DNA from: JADHLJ01 sp038116915
GTDB lineage: Bacteria; Pseudomonadota; Alphaproteobacteria; Thalassobaculales; Thalassobaculaceae
Assembly (NCBI GenBank): GCA_038116915.1
Contig: JAYOEU010000001.1
Span: 1-64,000, forward strand
Reading direction: 5' to 3'
Length of the DNA: 64,000 bases
Part shown: piece after piece, positions 35,246-44,050 of the stretch
Numbering within the stretch: the first letter of the stretch is position 1
Layout of the letters: each line of letters opens with the position of its first letter
Notes under the pieces: model-generated
Seen by the model: the letters and a program-made list of their open reading frames with translations, nothing else
Told to the model about the DNA's origin: nothing
Databases searched by the model: none
Position numbers and translations under genes: made by a program

Positions 35246-36862
35246 ATGCTTGAGGATGGCGCCGTCTTTGATTTCATCGTCAGCGGCGCCGGGTCCGCCG
35301 GCTGCGCGGTTGCAGCGCGGCTGAGCGAGTCAGGCAAGTACAGTGTGCTGCTGCTGGAAGCGGGGCCGCGCGACACCAATCCCTGGATCCACATCCCCAT
35401 CGGTTTCGCCAAGGTCTATATCGACAAGTCGGTGAACTGGAAGTTCGAGTCCGAGCCGGTGGCGGCCCTCAACAACCGCCGTCTGTATCAGCCCCGGGGC
35501 AAGGTGCTGGGCGGCAGCAGCTCGATCAACGGGACGATCTATATCCGCGGGCAACCCGGCGATTATGATGAGTGGCGCCAGCGGGGGCTCGTCGGATGGG
35601 ACTGGGATTCGGTGCTCCCCTTCTTCAAGAAGGCCGAGGACAATGTTCGCGGCGCCGACGAACTGCATGGTGCCGGCGGGCCGCTTCGAGTCTCGGACGT
35701 GCCGACCGAATGGGACCTGCCCAGGGCGATGATCGCCGCCGCCATCGAGGCCGGCATCCCGGCGAACCGCGACTTCAACGGGCCGGAGCAGGAAGGCGCC
35801 GGCTTCTACCAGTTCACCGCGACCGACAAGCGCCGGTGGAGTTCCGCCCGCGCCTATCTCGGCCCCGCCAAGGGCCGCCAAAACCTGCATGTCGAGACTG
35901 GCGCTCATGCCCGCCGGGTGCTGATCGAGGAGGGCAGGGCGGCTGGGATCGAGTTCCAGACACCGGACGGCATCAGGACCGCGAGGGCCCGGCGAGAGGT
36001 CATCGTTTCGGGCGGCACCTTCGGCTCGCCCCAGCTGTTGCAACTGTCCGGCGTCGGGCCGGGCGATCTCCTGAACGACATGGGGATCGAGGTGAAGGCG
36101 GATCTGCCGGGGGTCGGCTCGCACCTGCGGGATCACTTCAATACCTATCTCGCGTTTCGATGCGCCAAGCCGGTGACCGGCAACGATCTTGCCAACAGTC
36201 TGCCGCGCCGTCTGATCGCGGGCGCGCAATACGTCCTGATGCAGTCCGGCCCGCTGACCAGTACCGGGATCTGCGCCGGAGCGTTCCTGCGCTCGGACCC
36301 GCGGCTGGAACGGCCGGACATTCAGATCAACATGTTCAACTGGGCAGCCAAGTCACGCACGGCCACCGAGGTGATCCCGTTCCCGTTCTCCGCCTTCACC
36401 ATCAGCCCGGTACATCTGCGCCCGGATTGCGACGGCTCGGTCCGGATCAAGAGCCCGGATCCGCTGGATGCGCCCGCGATCAGCTATGACTTCCTGCGCA
36501 GCGAATACGATAAGCAGGCGATCCTGTTCGCGATGCGCAAGTGCCGTGAGATCGCCAACCAGCCGGCGCTGCGGGACTTCATGGTCGAGGAGGTGCTGCC
36601 GGGACCGGCGGTGGCGAGCGAGGATGAACTGCTGGAAGATGTCCGCGCCCGCGGGATCGCCAATTTCCATCCCATGGGCACCTGTCGCATGGGCGATGCG
36701 ATCGACAGCGCCACCGATGAGCGGCTGCGGGTTCACAAGATCGCCGGCCTCAGGGTCGCCGACGCCTCGATCATGCCCTCCATCGTCGCCGGCAACACCA
36801 ATGCGCCGACCATCATGATCGGCGAAAAATGCGCCGCCATGGTGCTTGAGGACGCGCGATAG
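35246..36862 (+). CDS. GMC-family FAD oxidoreductase (second copy)
   Basis: 538 residues. The FAD motif DFIVSGAGSAGCAVAARL, GGSSSINGTIYIRGQP, SGGTFGSPQLLQLSGVGP and the active-site histidine in NFHPMGTCRMG identify the family, as does the end DASIMPSIVAGNTNAPTIMIGEK. It is similar in layout to the copy at 28678 but clearly distinct in sequence, so it is probably a paralogue with another alcohol substrate. The ATG at 35246 was chosen over upstream in-frame codons that lie in the MBL gene. Confidence 0.9.
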   Translation: MLEDGAVFDFIVSGAGSAGCAVAARLSESGKYSVLLLEAGPRDTNPWIHIPIGFAKVYIDKSVNWKFESEPVAALNNRRLYQPRGKVLGGSSSINGTIYIRGQPGDYDEWRQRGLVGWDWDSVLPFFKKAEDNVRGADELHGAGGPLRVSDVPTEWDLPRAMIAAAIEAGIPANRDFNGPEQEGAGFYQFTATDKRRWSSARAYLGPAKGRQNLHVETGAHARRVLIEEGRAAGIEFQTPDGIRTARARREVIVSGGTFGSPQLLQLSGVGPGDLLNDMGIEVKADLPGVGSHLRDHFNTYLAFRCAKPVTGNDLANSLPRRLIAGAQYVLMQSGPLTSTGICAGAFLRSDPRLERPDIQINMFNWAAKSRTATEVIPFPFSAFTISPVHLRPDCDGSVRIKSPDPLDAPAISYDFLRSEYDKQAILFAMRKCREIANQPALRDFMVEEVLPGPAVASEDELLEDVRARGIANFHPMGTCRMGDAIDSATDERLRVHKIAGLRVADASIMPSIVAGNTNAPTIMIGEKCAAMVLEDAR

Positions 36863-36865
36863 GCG

Positions 36866-38584
36866 TTATGCCGCCAGTGGCCCCTTTATCACGCGGCCGG
36901 GTAGGGCGCCCGTCGGCTCGCCGTCCTTCAAAGTGACCTCGCCGTTGACGATGGTCGCGGCGATGCCCTCGGCTTTCTGAACCAGGCGCCGGGCGCCGCC
37001 GGGCAGGTCGTGCTCGACGGTCGGCAGACAGGGTTTCACGCCGTCCGGATCGAAGACCACGATGTCCGCGTTCATACCGGTCCGGATCAGGCCCCGGTCG
37101 TGCATCTCCCACGCCGAGGCATTGTCGAAGGACAACTTGCGCACCGCCTCCTCCAGGGTGAACGCCTCGCGCTCGCGCACCCAATAGCTCAGCATGTGGG
37201 TCTGGAGGGACGAACCCATTTCCTGGCACACATGGGCGCCGGAATCCGAGAAGGTGGCGAGCGTGCGCGGGTTCCTCAGCATGCCGAGCACATCGTCCGG
37301 CTTCTCGTTCACCAGCGGCATGACGAAGGCGAGATCCTCGTTCTCGATGATCAGGTCCATCATCACCTCGACCGGACCGGTGTTCCGGACCCGGGACAGA
37401 TCGGCGATACTGGGGTCATCCCATTTGACGTCGAACATCGGAAAGATATTGGCGTAGTCCGGTTTGCGCGGATCGGTGGTCGCCGCGCCGCCGCCCTGGA
37501 AGTCCGTGCCCTTGGGTTTCATCCCGGCTTCCTCGGCGACCAGCCGGGCGCGCAGATCCGGGTCCTTGAAGCGCCGTTTTTGCTCGTCGAGCGGCAGCGC
37601 GCGAACCTCTTTCCAGGTCGGCAGCACATCGAAGGGAAGGTAGGATTTCGCCGTGAAGATGGCATTGATCGATCGGGTCGTGCCCTGGCCATAGACCCGG
37701 CCGCCGGCGGCGGCGACCTCCTCCATCCATTCGTACTGATAGGTCCAGGGGTTCGGTCTGTCGCCCTGGCTGGTGGACAGGGCGCCGAACATGACAGGGC
37801 GGCCCGAGCCAAGCGCGATCTCGCGCAGCTCGGCCATGAAGGCGCGTTGGGCGCCGCCGCCGGACACATCCGGCCCGATCTGGAAGATGCCGGTGTTGAG
37901 TTCGGCCATGACGCCGGTCAGCACCGCGATCTCGTGCCAGTTGGCGATCCGGCTGGCGACGGGCCCGCCGTCAGGGCGGATATGGGTGCTGGCCCGCGAT
38001 GTGGAAAAGCCCATGGCGCCGGCCTTCAGGGCCTCGCGAACCGCGTGCGCCATCGCCTTCAGATCATCCTCCGTCGCTTCCTCGTCTAGCGCCCGCTCGC
38101 CCATCGTGTACATGCGCAGGGCGGAATGGCCGATATAGGACGCGTAGTTGATTCCCTTCGGCAATGCGGCGACGGTGTCGAGATACTCCGGAAAGGTCTC
38201 CCAGTTCCAGTTGATGCCGGCCACCATCGCGTCGGTCGAGATATCCTCGACCGCCTCGAGACAGCGCGCGAACCATTCCCGTGCGTCCGGCTTGCAGGGC
38301 GCCAGCGCGAAGCCACAATTGCCCATCACCACACTGGTAACCCCATGCCAGCAGGAACAACTGCCGAGCGGGTCCCAGGCGACCTGCGCGTCCATGTGGG
38401 TGTGGCCGTCGATGAAGCCGGGGGCGACGACCATGCCCTCGGCATCCACCATCTTGCCGGCGGGTGCGCGGATGCGCCCGATCTCGGTGATCTTGCCACC
38501 CTTGATGCCGACATCGGCGCGGAACCGGGGCCGGCCCGATCCGTCGACGACGGTGCCGTTCCTGATCAGAAGATCGAAAGCCAT
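36866..38584 (-). CDS. Amidohydrolase family (N-acyl-D-amino-acid deacylase-like)
   Basis: 572 residues. The metal motif FIDGHTHMDAQ supplies H61 and H63. The long cluster around GVTSVVMGNCGFALAPCKP and VREALKAGAMGFSTSRA is typical of the D-aminoacylase/dihydroorotase-like subgroup. FSDSGAHVCQEMG carries the catalytic aspartate, and the C-terminal composite domain includes ADIVVFDPDGVKP. It should hydrolyse an amide or urea bond. The ATG at 38584 has GGAGGGTGGAG upstream. The 3' end lies 3 bp from the GMC stop (convergent). Confidence 0.88.
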   Translation of the reverse strand: MAFDLLIRNGTVVDGSGRPRFRADVGIKGGKITEIGRIRAPAGKMVDAEGMVVAPGFIDGHTHMDAQVAWDPLGSCSCWHGVTSVVMGNCGFALAPCKPDAREWFARCLEAVEDISTDAMVAGINWNWETFPEYLDTVAALPKGINYASYIGHSALRMYTMGERALDEEATEDDLKAMAHAVREALKAGAMGFSTSRASTHIRPDGGPVASRIANWHEIAVLTGVMAELNTGIFQIGPDVSGGGAQRAFMAELREIALGSGRPVMFGALSTSQGDRPNPWTYQYEWMEEVAAAGGRVYGQGTTRSINAIFTAKSYLPFDVLPTWKEVRALPLDEQKRRFKDPDLRARLVAEEAGMKPKGTDFQGGGAATTDPRKPDYANIFPMFDVKWDDPSIADLSRVRNTGPVEVMMDLIIENEDLAFVMPLVNEKPDDVLGMLRNPRTLATFSDSGAHVCQEMGSSLQTHMLSYWVREREAFTLEEAVRKLSFDNASAWEMHDRGLIRTGMNADIVVFDPDGVKPCLPTVEHDLPGGARRLVQKAEGIAATIVNGEVTLKDGEPTGALPGRVIKGPLAA

Positions 38585-38702
38585 GCTCCACCCTCCACAA
38601 GCGCCGCTCATTTCAAGGGAGATGCTAGGCCGACGACCGCGAGGCGGCAATCGCCTGGCGGATAAGTCGGCCCGTGGCTCGACTATTAAAAACAAGGGCC
38701 TC

Positions 38703-38731
38703 TTGCGCCGCCGCCACCGGGCGCCTTAAAT
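38703..38731 (+). promoter_or_regulatory. Candidate promoter for the N-formylglutamate amidohydrolase operon
   Basis: TTGCGC (38703-38708) and TTAAAT (38726-38731), 17 bp apart, sit 34 bp before the ATG at 38766. The spacing is ideal, the -35 weak. By eye only. Confidence 0.35.
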
Positions 38732-38765
38732 CATTGCCGTCACAACATGTTACGGAGCCGTCCGC

Positions 38766-39554
38766 ATGCCTCTCCTCGGTCCCCAAGACCCCGCGCCCTA
38801 TTTTGAGCGCAATCCCGAGGGCAAGGCGTCGGTTCTGTTTACCAGCGATCATAACGGGGTCAGGGTCCCCGCGGCGCTCGACGGGCTAGGGGTTCCGCCG
38901 CACGAGATGCGCCGGCATGCGGCTTACGATATCGGGATCGACGCGGTGGCCCGGATCTTGTCCGACCGGTTCGATGCGCCTTTGGTGGCATCGAACTACT
39001 CCCGGCTGGTCATCGACTGCAACCGGCATCCGGGAGCGGCGGGCTCGATCCCGGCAAAGTCCGATGGAACCGTGGTGCCCGCCAATGCCGATGTCGGCCC
39101 GGAAGACAGGGCGGCGCGGGAGAATGAAATCTTCCATCCCTATCACGCGGCGATAGGGGCGCGGATCAAGGCGATGCGGGAACGCGGCAAGGGCCGGGGG
39201 CCGGTCATCGTCGCGCTGCACAGCTTCACCCCGGTGATCGGCGGGTCCTTCCGGCCATGGGACATCGGTATCCTCTGGAAGGAAGATCAGCGCCTTGCCC
39301 GTCCCATGATCGAAGCGCTGGAGGCTGACGGCTCCATGTCCGTCGGCGACAACAAGCCGTATTCCGGCAGCGATCCCGCCGGCTACACCGTCGATTTTCA
39401 TGTCGCGCCGCTTCGGCTGATCTCGATCGGAGTCGAGTTCCGGCAGGACCGGATCGAATTCCAGGCCGGCGCCGAGGACTGGGCGGGACGTTTCGGCGAT
39501 GCGCTGGAACGGGTGCTCGAAGCGGCGTCCTGGGAGGATCGCCGGGTCGCCTGA
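38766..39554 (+). CDS. N-formylglutamate amidohydrolase family protein
   Basis: 262 residues. The FGase signature is seen in FTSDHNGVRVP (metal/histidine site), SRLVIDCNRHPGA, and the HPYHAAI and VALHSFTPV segments. The family removes formyl groups from glutamate in the histidine pathway, but many members sit outside his genes. No hut gene is present here. It is followed 12 bp later by a YbdK-type ligase, a gamma-glutamyl chemistry neighbour, which hints at a shared glutamyl-derivative pathway. Confidence 0.86.
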   Translation: MPLLGPQDPAPYFERNPEGKASVLFTSDHNGVRVPAALDGLGVPPHEMRRHAAYDIGIDAVARILSDRFDAPLVASNYSRLVIDCNRHPGAAGSIPAKSDGTVVPANADVGPEDRAARENEIFHPYHAAIGARIKAMRERGKGRGPVIVALHSFTPVIGGSFRPWDIGILWKEDQRLARPMIEALEADGSMSVGDNKPYSGSDPAGYTVDFHVAPLRLISIGVEFRQDRIEFQAGAEDWAGRFGDALERVLEAASWEDRRVA

Positions 39555-39566
39555 AAAGGAAGTTCA

Positions 39567-40700
39567 ATGGCTGAGCCTCGGAATTTCACGGTGGGAGTGG
39601 AGGAGGAATACCTCCTGGTCGATCGCGGCACCCGCGACCTGATCCGCGAGGCGCCGACGGCGATGCTGGCGCGCTGTCAGGAGCTGCTCGGCGATCACGT
39701 CACCACCGAGTTCCTGCAATCCCAGATCGAGATCGGCACCCGTGTCTGCGGTTCGATCGCGGAGGCGCGCGAAGACTTGTCGCGGCTGCGCGGCACGGTC
39801 GCCCGCGCGGCGGCCGAAGACGGCATGGGCCTGATCGCCGCCTCGACCCATCCCTTCGCGCTCTGGAGTGATCAGAAAACCACCGAAAAGGACCGCTATC
39901 AGGAACTCGCCCGCGACATGCAGGCGGTGGTGCGCCGCATGGTGATTTGCGGCATGCACGTGCATGTCTGCATCGTCGACGAGGACGAGCGGATCGACCT
40001 GATGAATCAGGTGGCCTATTTCCTGCCCCACCTTCTGGCGCTCAGTACCTCCAGCCCGTTCTGGGACGGCGAGGATACCGGGCTTGCCTCGTATCGGCTG
40101 GCGATCTTCGACAACATGCCGCGTACCGGTCTGCCGGGCGCCTTCGACAGCTGGGCCGAATATCAGCGCCATGTCCGCATGCTCGTCAAAACCGGAGTCA
40201 TTGAGGATACCAGCAAGATCTGGTGGGACATTAGCCCGTCATCCCGGTTTCCGACGTTGGAAATGCGGATCTGCGACGTCTGTACCCGGCTGGATGATGC
40301 GGTCGCGATCGCGGCGCTGTTCCAGTGTCTGCTGCATATGCTGCACCGTCTGCGGCGGATGAATCAGCGCTGGCGGACCTATGCCCAGATGCTCGTGGCG
40401 GAGAACCGCTGGCGGGCTCAACGCTACGGCGTCGAGGAGGGGCTCATTGATTTCGGCAAGGCGGAACTGGTGCCCTACGCCGACCTTTTGGACGAGATCA
40501 TAGAACTGACGCGGCCGGATGCGGACGAATTGGGATGCACCGAGGAATTACTGAAGGCGCGGGACATTCTCTCGCGCGGCACCAGCGCCCATGCCCAGCG
40601 TCGCGCCCATGCCGCCGCGCTCGCGAACGGCGCCAGCCCGCAAGAGGCGATGCGCGCGGTGGTCGACATGTTGATCAACGAGACGGTCAACGGCCTTTGA
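39567..40700 (+). CDS. Carboxylate-amine ligase, YbdK / GCS2 family
   Basis: 377 residues. The N-terminus has the GCS2 motif FTVGVEEEYLLVD with the metal/ATP glutamates. GMHVHVCI and PSSRFPTLEMRICDVC are further conserved segments. YbdK-type enzymes show weak glutamate-cysteine ligase activity; the physiological acceptor is undefined. Co-transcribed with the N-formylglutamate amidohydrolase. Confidence 0.88.
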   Translation: MAEPRNFTVGVEEEYLLVDRGTRDLIREAPTAMLARCQELLGDHVTTEFLQSQIEIGTRVCGSIAEAREDLSRLRGTVARAAAEDGMGLIAASTHPFALWSDQKTTEKDRYQELARDMQAVVRRMVICGMHVHVCIVDEDERIDLMNQVAYFLPHLLALSTSSPFWDGEDTGLASYRLAIFDNMPRTGLPGAFDSWAEYQRHVRMLVKTGVIEDTSKIWWDISPSSRFPTLEMRICDVCTRLDDAVAIAALFQCLLHMLHRLRRMNQRWRTYAQMLVAENRWRAQRYGVEEGLIDFGKAELVPYADLLDEIIELTRPDADELGCTEELLKARDILSRGTSAHAQRRAHAAALANGASPQEAMRAVVDMLINETVNGL

Positions 40701-40808
40701 ACGCGCGGTTTGAACAGCACCGGCGCGGGGCGCTAAAACGACGGTTTACTTTCCCCCGCTGAGTTCCAAAATAGGATGAAATCCCAACACGATTTGTGGA
40801 GTCCGATC

Positions 40809-41126
40809 ATGAGCAATCCAGCCGAAAAGTTTGATGCCCAGACCCGCCTGGAACTGGAAGCCGCCGCCTTTCGCCGGCTGGTGGCGCATCTGGATGAGCG
40901 CAAGGATGTGCAGAATATCGACCTGATGAACCTCGCCGGCTTCTGCCGCAACTGCCTGTCGAAATGGTACCGGGCCGCGGCCGAGGAAAAGGGCCGGGAC
41001 CTCGACTACGAGGAAGCCCGCGAAATCGTCTACGGCATGCCTTACTCGGAGTGGAAATCCAAATACCAGACCGAGGCGAATGCCGAACAGAAGGCCGCCT
41101 ACGAGGTCAGCCACAAGGGCCATTGA
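40809..41126 (+). CDS. DUF1244 domain-containing protein
   Basis: A small helical protein of 105 residues, typical DUF1244 length. NIDLMNLAGFCRNCLSKWYRAAAEEKG and YGMPYSEWKSKYQ match the family. The CRNC pair may bind a metal. No function is established. The ATG at 40809 replaces an in-frame upstream codon at 40776 that would add an unconserved leader. It lies 30 bp before the MetE-C-like gene. Confidence 0.9.
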   Translation: MSNPAEKFDAQTRLELEAAAFRRLVAHLDERKDVQNIDLMNLAGFCRNCLSKWYRAAAEEKGRDLDYEEAREIVYGMPYSEWKSKYQTEANAEQKAAYEVSHKGH

Positions 41127-41156
41127 GACCCGCTCGGCCGTTTGGAGGGAGCACTC

Positions 41157-42176
41157 ATGATCAAATCGACCGTCGCCGGCAGCCTGCCCAAGCCCGCCTG
41201 GTTGGCTCAGCCCGAGATGATCTGGGCGCCCTGGCAACTAGACGCGCCGTTGCTGCGGGAAGGTCAGGAAGATGCCGCGCTCGCCTGGCTGAAGGTTCAG
41301 GAGGAGGCAGGCATCGACATCGTCAGTGACGGCGAGCAGTTCCGAAAGCACTTCGTGCACGGGTTCCTCGAATCCATCAACGGGATCGACTGGAACCTGA
41401 TGACGACCATGGGCATCCGCAACGACCGCTACGATGCCCAGGTGCCGACGGTGACCGGCGCGGTGAGCCGCAAGGGCCCGGTTCACGGCGCCGATGCCCG
41501 GTTCTGCCGCGCCCATACGGACCGGGAGCTGAAATTCACCCTGCCGGGGCCGATGACGATCTGCGATACCATCGCCGATGCGCATTACGGCAGCAGGCCG
41601 GACATGGCGATGGCCTTTGCCGAGTTGCTGAACCAGGAAGCTCTGGAGTTGGAAGCCTTGGGCGTCGATGTGATCCAGTTCGACGAACCTGCCTTCAACG
41701 CGTTCCTCGATGAGGCAAGAGAATGGGGCGTCGAGGCCCTGCACCGGGCAATCCAGGGTCTGAAATGCAAGACCGCGGTACATATCTGCTACGGTTACGG
41801 GATCAAACAGAACATAGACTGGAAGAAGACCCTGGGCGGCGAATGGCGGCAGTATGAGTCCTTCTTCCCGGCGCTGAACGCCAGCCGGATCGATCAGGTC
41901 TCTCTCGAATGCGCCGCCTCCCGCGTGCCGTTCGAGATGATGGGGTTGCTTAAGCACAAGGAGGTGCTGGTCGGTGCGATCGATGTTGCGACCAACGACG
42001 TCGAAACGCCCGAGCAGGTCGCCGCCACCCTGAAGGCGGCGTCCAAGTTCGTCGATCCCGAGCGCATGGTCGCCTGCACCAATTGCGGTATGGCGCCGTT
42101 GCCGCGCGCCGTTGCCGCCGCCAAGCTCCACGCGCTCGGCGCTGGCGTCGAAGTGGCCCGGCGTGAGTTGAGGTAG
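41157..42176 (+). CDS. MetE C-terminal-like (cobalamin-independent methionine synthase-type) protein
   Basis: 339 residues with the zinc/homocysteine barrel only: KSTVAGSLPKP opens it, DVIQFDEPAFNAFL and AVHICYGYG follow. SLECAASRVPFEMM and the closing ACTNCGMAPLPRAVAAAKL hold the candidate zinc cysteines. The N-terminal folate-binding half of true MetE is missing, so a methyl donor other than folate is likely. Such short paralogues can transfer methyl groups in catabolic or salvage routes. The ribosome site GGAGGGA precedes ATG 41157. Confidence 0.85.
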   Translation: MIKSTVAGSLPKPAWLAQPEMIWAPWQLDAPLLREGQEDAALAWLKVQEEAGIDIVSDGEQFRKHFVHGFLESINGIDWNLMTTMGIRNDRYDAQVPTVTGAVSRKGPVHGADARFCRAHTDRELKFTLPGPMTICDTIADAHYGSRPDMAMAFAELLNQEALELEALGVDVIQFDEPAFNAFLDEAREWGVEALHRAIQGLKCKTAVHICYGYGIKQNIDWKKTLGGEWRQYESFFPALNASRIDQVSLECAASRVPFEMMGLLKHKEVLVGAIDVATNDVETPEQVAATLKAASKFVDPERMVACTNCGMAPLPRAVAAAKLHALGAGVEVARRELR

Positions 42177-42340
42177 CTGTCGATCCGAGGCGGGCGGCCA
42201 CGTCGCGTCCCGCCGTTCCTGCTTCACAACGATGATCTTTGCCGGCCGGAGCGGCTAGAATCTTGGCATTTCGGGTGACAGTGACTAATCCTAGTTGCGG
42301 GAGTCCCGTTCCGAGCCGCTACGTATCCAAGGAGAGACCC

Positions 42341-44005
42341 ATGCCAGATGCATCCACGACAGAGAACCGGGCCGGCGCGAAGCCGGATTACGACGTTATC
42401 ATCGTCGGCGGCGGTCTCGCGGGTCTCTATGCGATCCACCGGCTGCGCAAACAGGGGTTCAAGGTCCGCGCGTACGAGGCCGGCGACGGCGTCGGCGGGA
42501 CCTGGTTCTGGAACCGCTATCCGGGGTGCCGATGCGACGTGGAAAGCATGGAGTACTCCTATTCCTTCGATCCGGATCTGGAGCAGGAATGGAAATGGCC
42601 GGAGCGATACGGGACCCAGCCGGCGATCCTGGAATACATCAACCATGTCGCCGAGCGCCATGATCTGATGCGCGACGTGCAGCTCAACACCCGGATCAAG
42701 AAAGCGGTGTTCAGCGAGCAAACCGGTCTCTGGACGATCACGACCGAGCATGGCGAGACCGTGAGCGCGCCGGCCTGCATCATGGCGACGGGCAATCTGT
42801 CGACCCCCCGCACGCCGGATTTCAAGGGGATCGAGAGCTTCAAGGGCAAGTGGTACCACACTGGTCTTTGGCCAAAGGAAGGGGTCGATTTCACCGGCCT
42901 CAGGGTCGGCGTGGTCGGCACCGGCTCCTCCGGGGTGCAGTCGATCCCGCACATCGCCGCCCAGGCCAAGCAATTGACGGTGTTTCAGCGCACCGCGAAT
43001 TTCAGTCTGCCGGCCCGAAACGCGCCGCTTGATCCGGTCAAGGAAGCCTGGCACAAGCGCGAATACCGCGACCGCCGGGCGGCGGCCTTCGATACGCCTT
43101 TCGGAATTGCCGGCTATCCGGCGCCGACCAAGAACGCGCTTGAAGCAACGGAGGAGGAACGCCGCGTCCAATACGAGGCGAAGTGGGGCGAGGGCGGGTC
43201 GATCAGCTATCTCTTCTCGTATAAGGACCTGCTGCTGGACGAAGCGGCGAACGAGACGGCGTCAGAATTCGTGCGCGAGAAGATCCGCGCTACGGTCAAG
43301 GACCCGAAGACGGCCGAGCTTCTGTGTCCGAATAATCATCCAATCGGCACCAAGCGGCTGATCCTCGATACCAACTATTACGAGACCTACAACCTGCCGC
43401 ATGTCTCGCTCGTCGATGTGCGCTCCAATCCGATCCAGGAGATCACGCCGACCGGCCTCAAGACGACCGAGGGCGAGTACGAACTTGATGCCATCGTCTT
43501 CGCCACCGGTTTCGATGCGATGACCGGCGCGATGCGCGAGATCGACATCCATGTCGATGGCGGCATGACCCTGGAGCAGCAGTGGGAAGGCGGTCCGCGC
43601 ACCTATCTCGGCATCATGGTCGCGGGATTGCCGAACCTGTTCATGGTCACCGGCCCGCAAAGCCCCGGGGTGAAGAGCCAGATGATCCTGTCGATCCAAT
43701 GGCATGTCGACTGGATCGCCGATTGTTTGGAGCATATGAAGAACACCGGCTCTACTCGGATCGAGGCGACGGAGCAGGCGCAGGACGAATGGGTGCGCCA
43801 TACCCGGGAGGTGGCGGACTCGACCCTCTATCCGAAAGCCAATTCCTGGTACATGGGCGTCAATATCCCCGGCAAGCCAGCGGTCTTCATGCCCTATGTC
43901 GGCGGGGTTCAGGCCTATACCGCGAAATGCAATGAGGTCGTCGCCAACGGCTACGAAGGCTTCGTGCTGAGCGGCGGCAAGGTGAAGGCCGAGGCGGCGG
44001 AATAG
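42341..44005 (+). CDS. Type I Baeyer-Villiger monooxygenase
   Basis: 554 residues. Two Rossmann motifs, VIIVGGGLAGLYA (residues 19-31) and VGVVGTGSSGVQSIP, flank the BVMO fingerprint FKGKWYHTGLWP (167-178), which matches F-x-G-x-x-x-H-x-x-x-W-P exactly. The size and GTWFWNRYPGCRCDVES segment place it with cyclohexanone-monooxygenase-like enzymes that turn ketones into esters or lactones with NADPH and O2. AAGGAGAG precedes the ATG. Monocistronic or followed by unrelated minus-strand genes. A lactone or ester product would suit the hydrolases encoded in the window, but no direct link is seen. Confidence 0.92.
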   Translation: MPDASTTENRAGAKPDYDVIIVGGGLAGLYAIHRLRKQGFKVRAYEAGDGVGGTWFWNRYPGCRCDVESMEYSYSFDPDLEQEWKWPERYGTQPAILEYINHVAERHDLMRDVQLNTRIKKAVFSEQTGLWTITTEHGETVSAPACIMATGNLSTPRTPDFKGIESFKGKWYHTGLWPKEGVDFTGLRVGVVGTGSSGVQSIPHIAAQAKQLTVFQRTANFSLPARNAPLDPVKEAWHKREYRDRRAAAFDTPFGIAGYPAPTKNALEATEEERRVQYEAKWGEGGSISYLFSYKDLLLDEAANETASEFVREKIRATVKDPKTAELLCPNNHPIGTKRLILDTNYYETYNLPHVSLVDVRSNPIQEITPTGLKTTEGEYELDAIVFATGFDAMTGAMREIDIHVDGGMTLEQQWEGGPRTYLGIMVAGLPNLFMVTGPQSPGVKSQMILSIQWHVDWIADCLEHMKNTGSTRIEATEQAQDEWVRHTREVADSTLYPKANSWYMGVNIPGKPAVFMPYVGGVQAYTAKCNEVVANGYEGFVLSGGKVKAEAAE

Positions 44006-44050
44006 AAAGCAAGCGCGCCCGATCGCGCAAAGCACCCAGTCCGGGGATGG

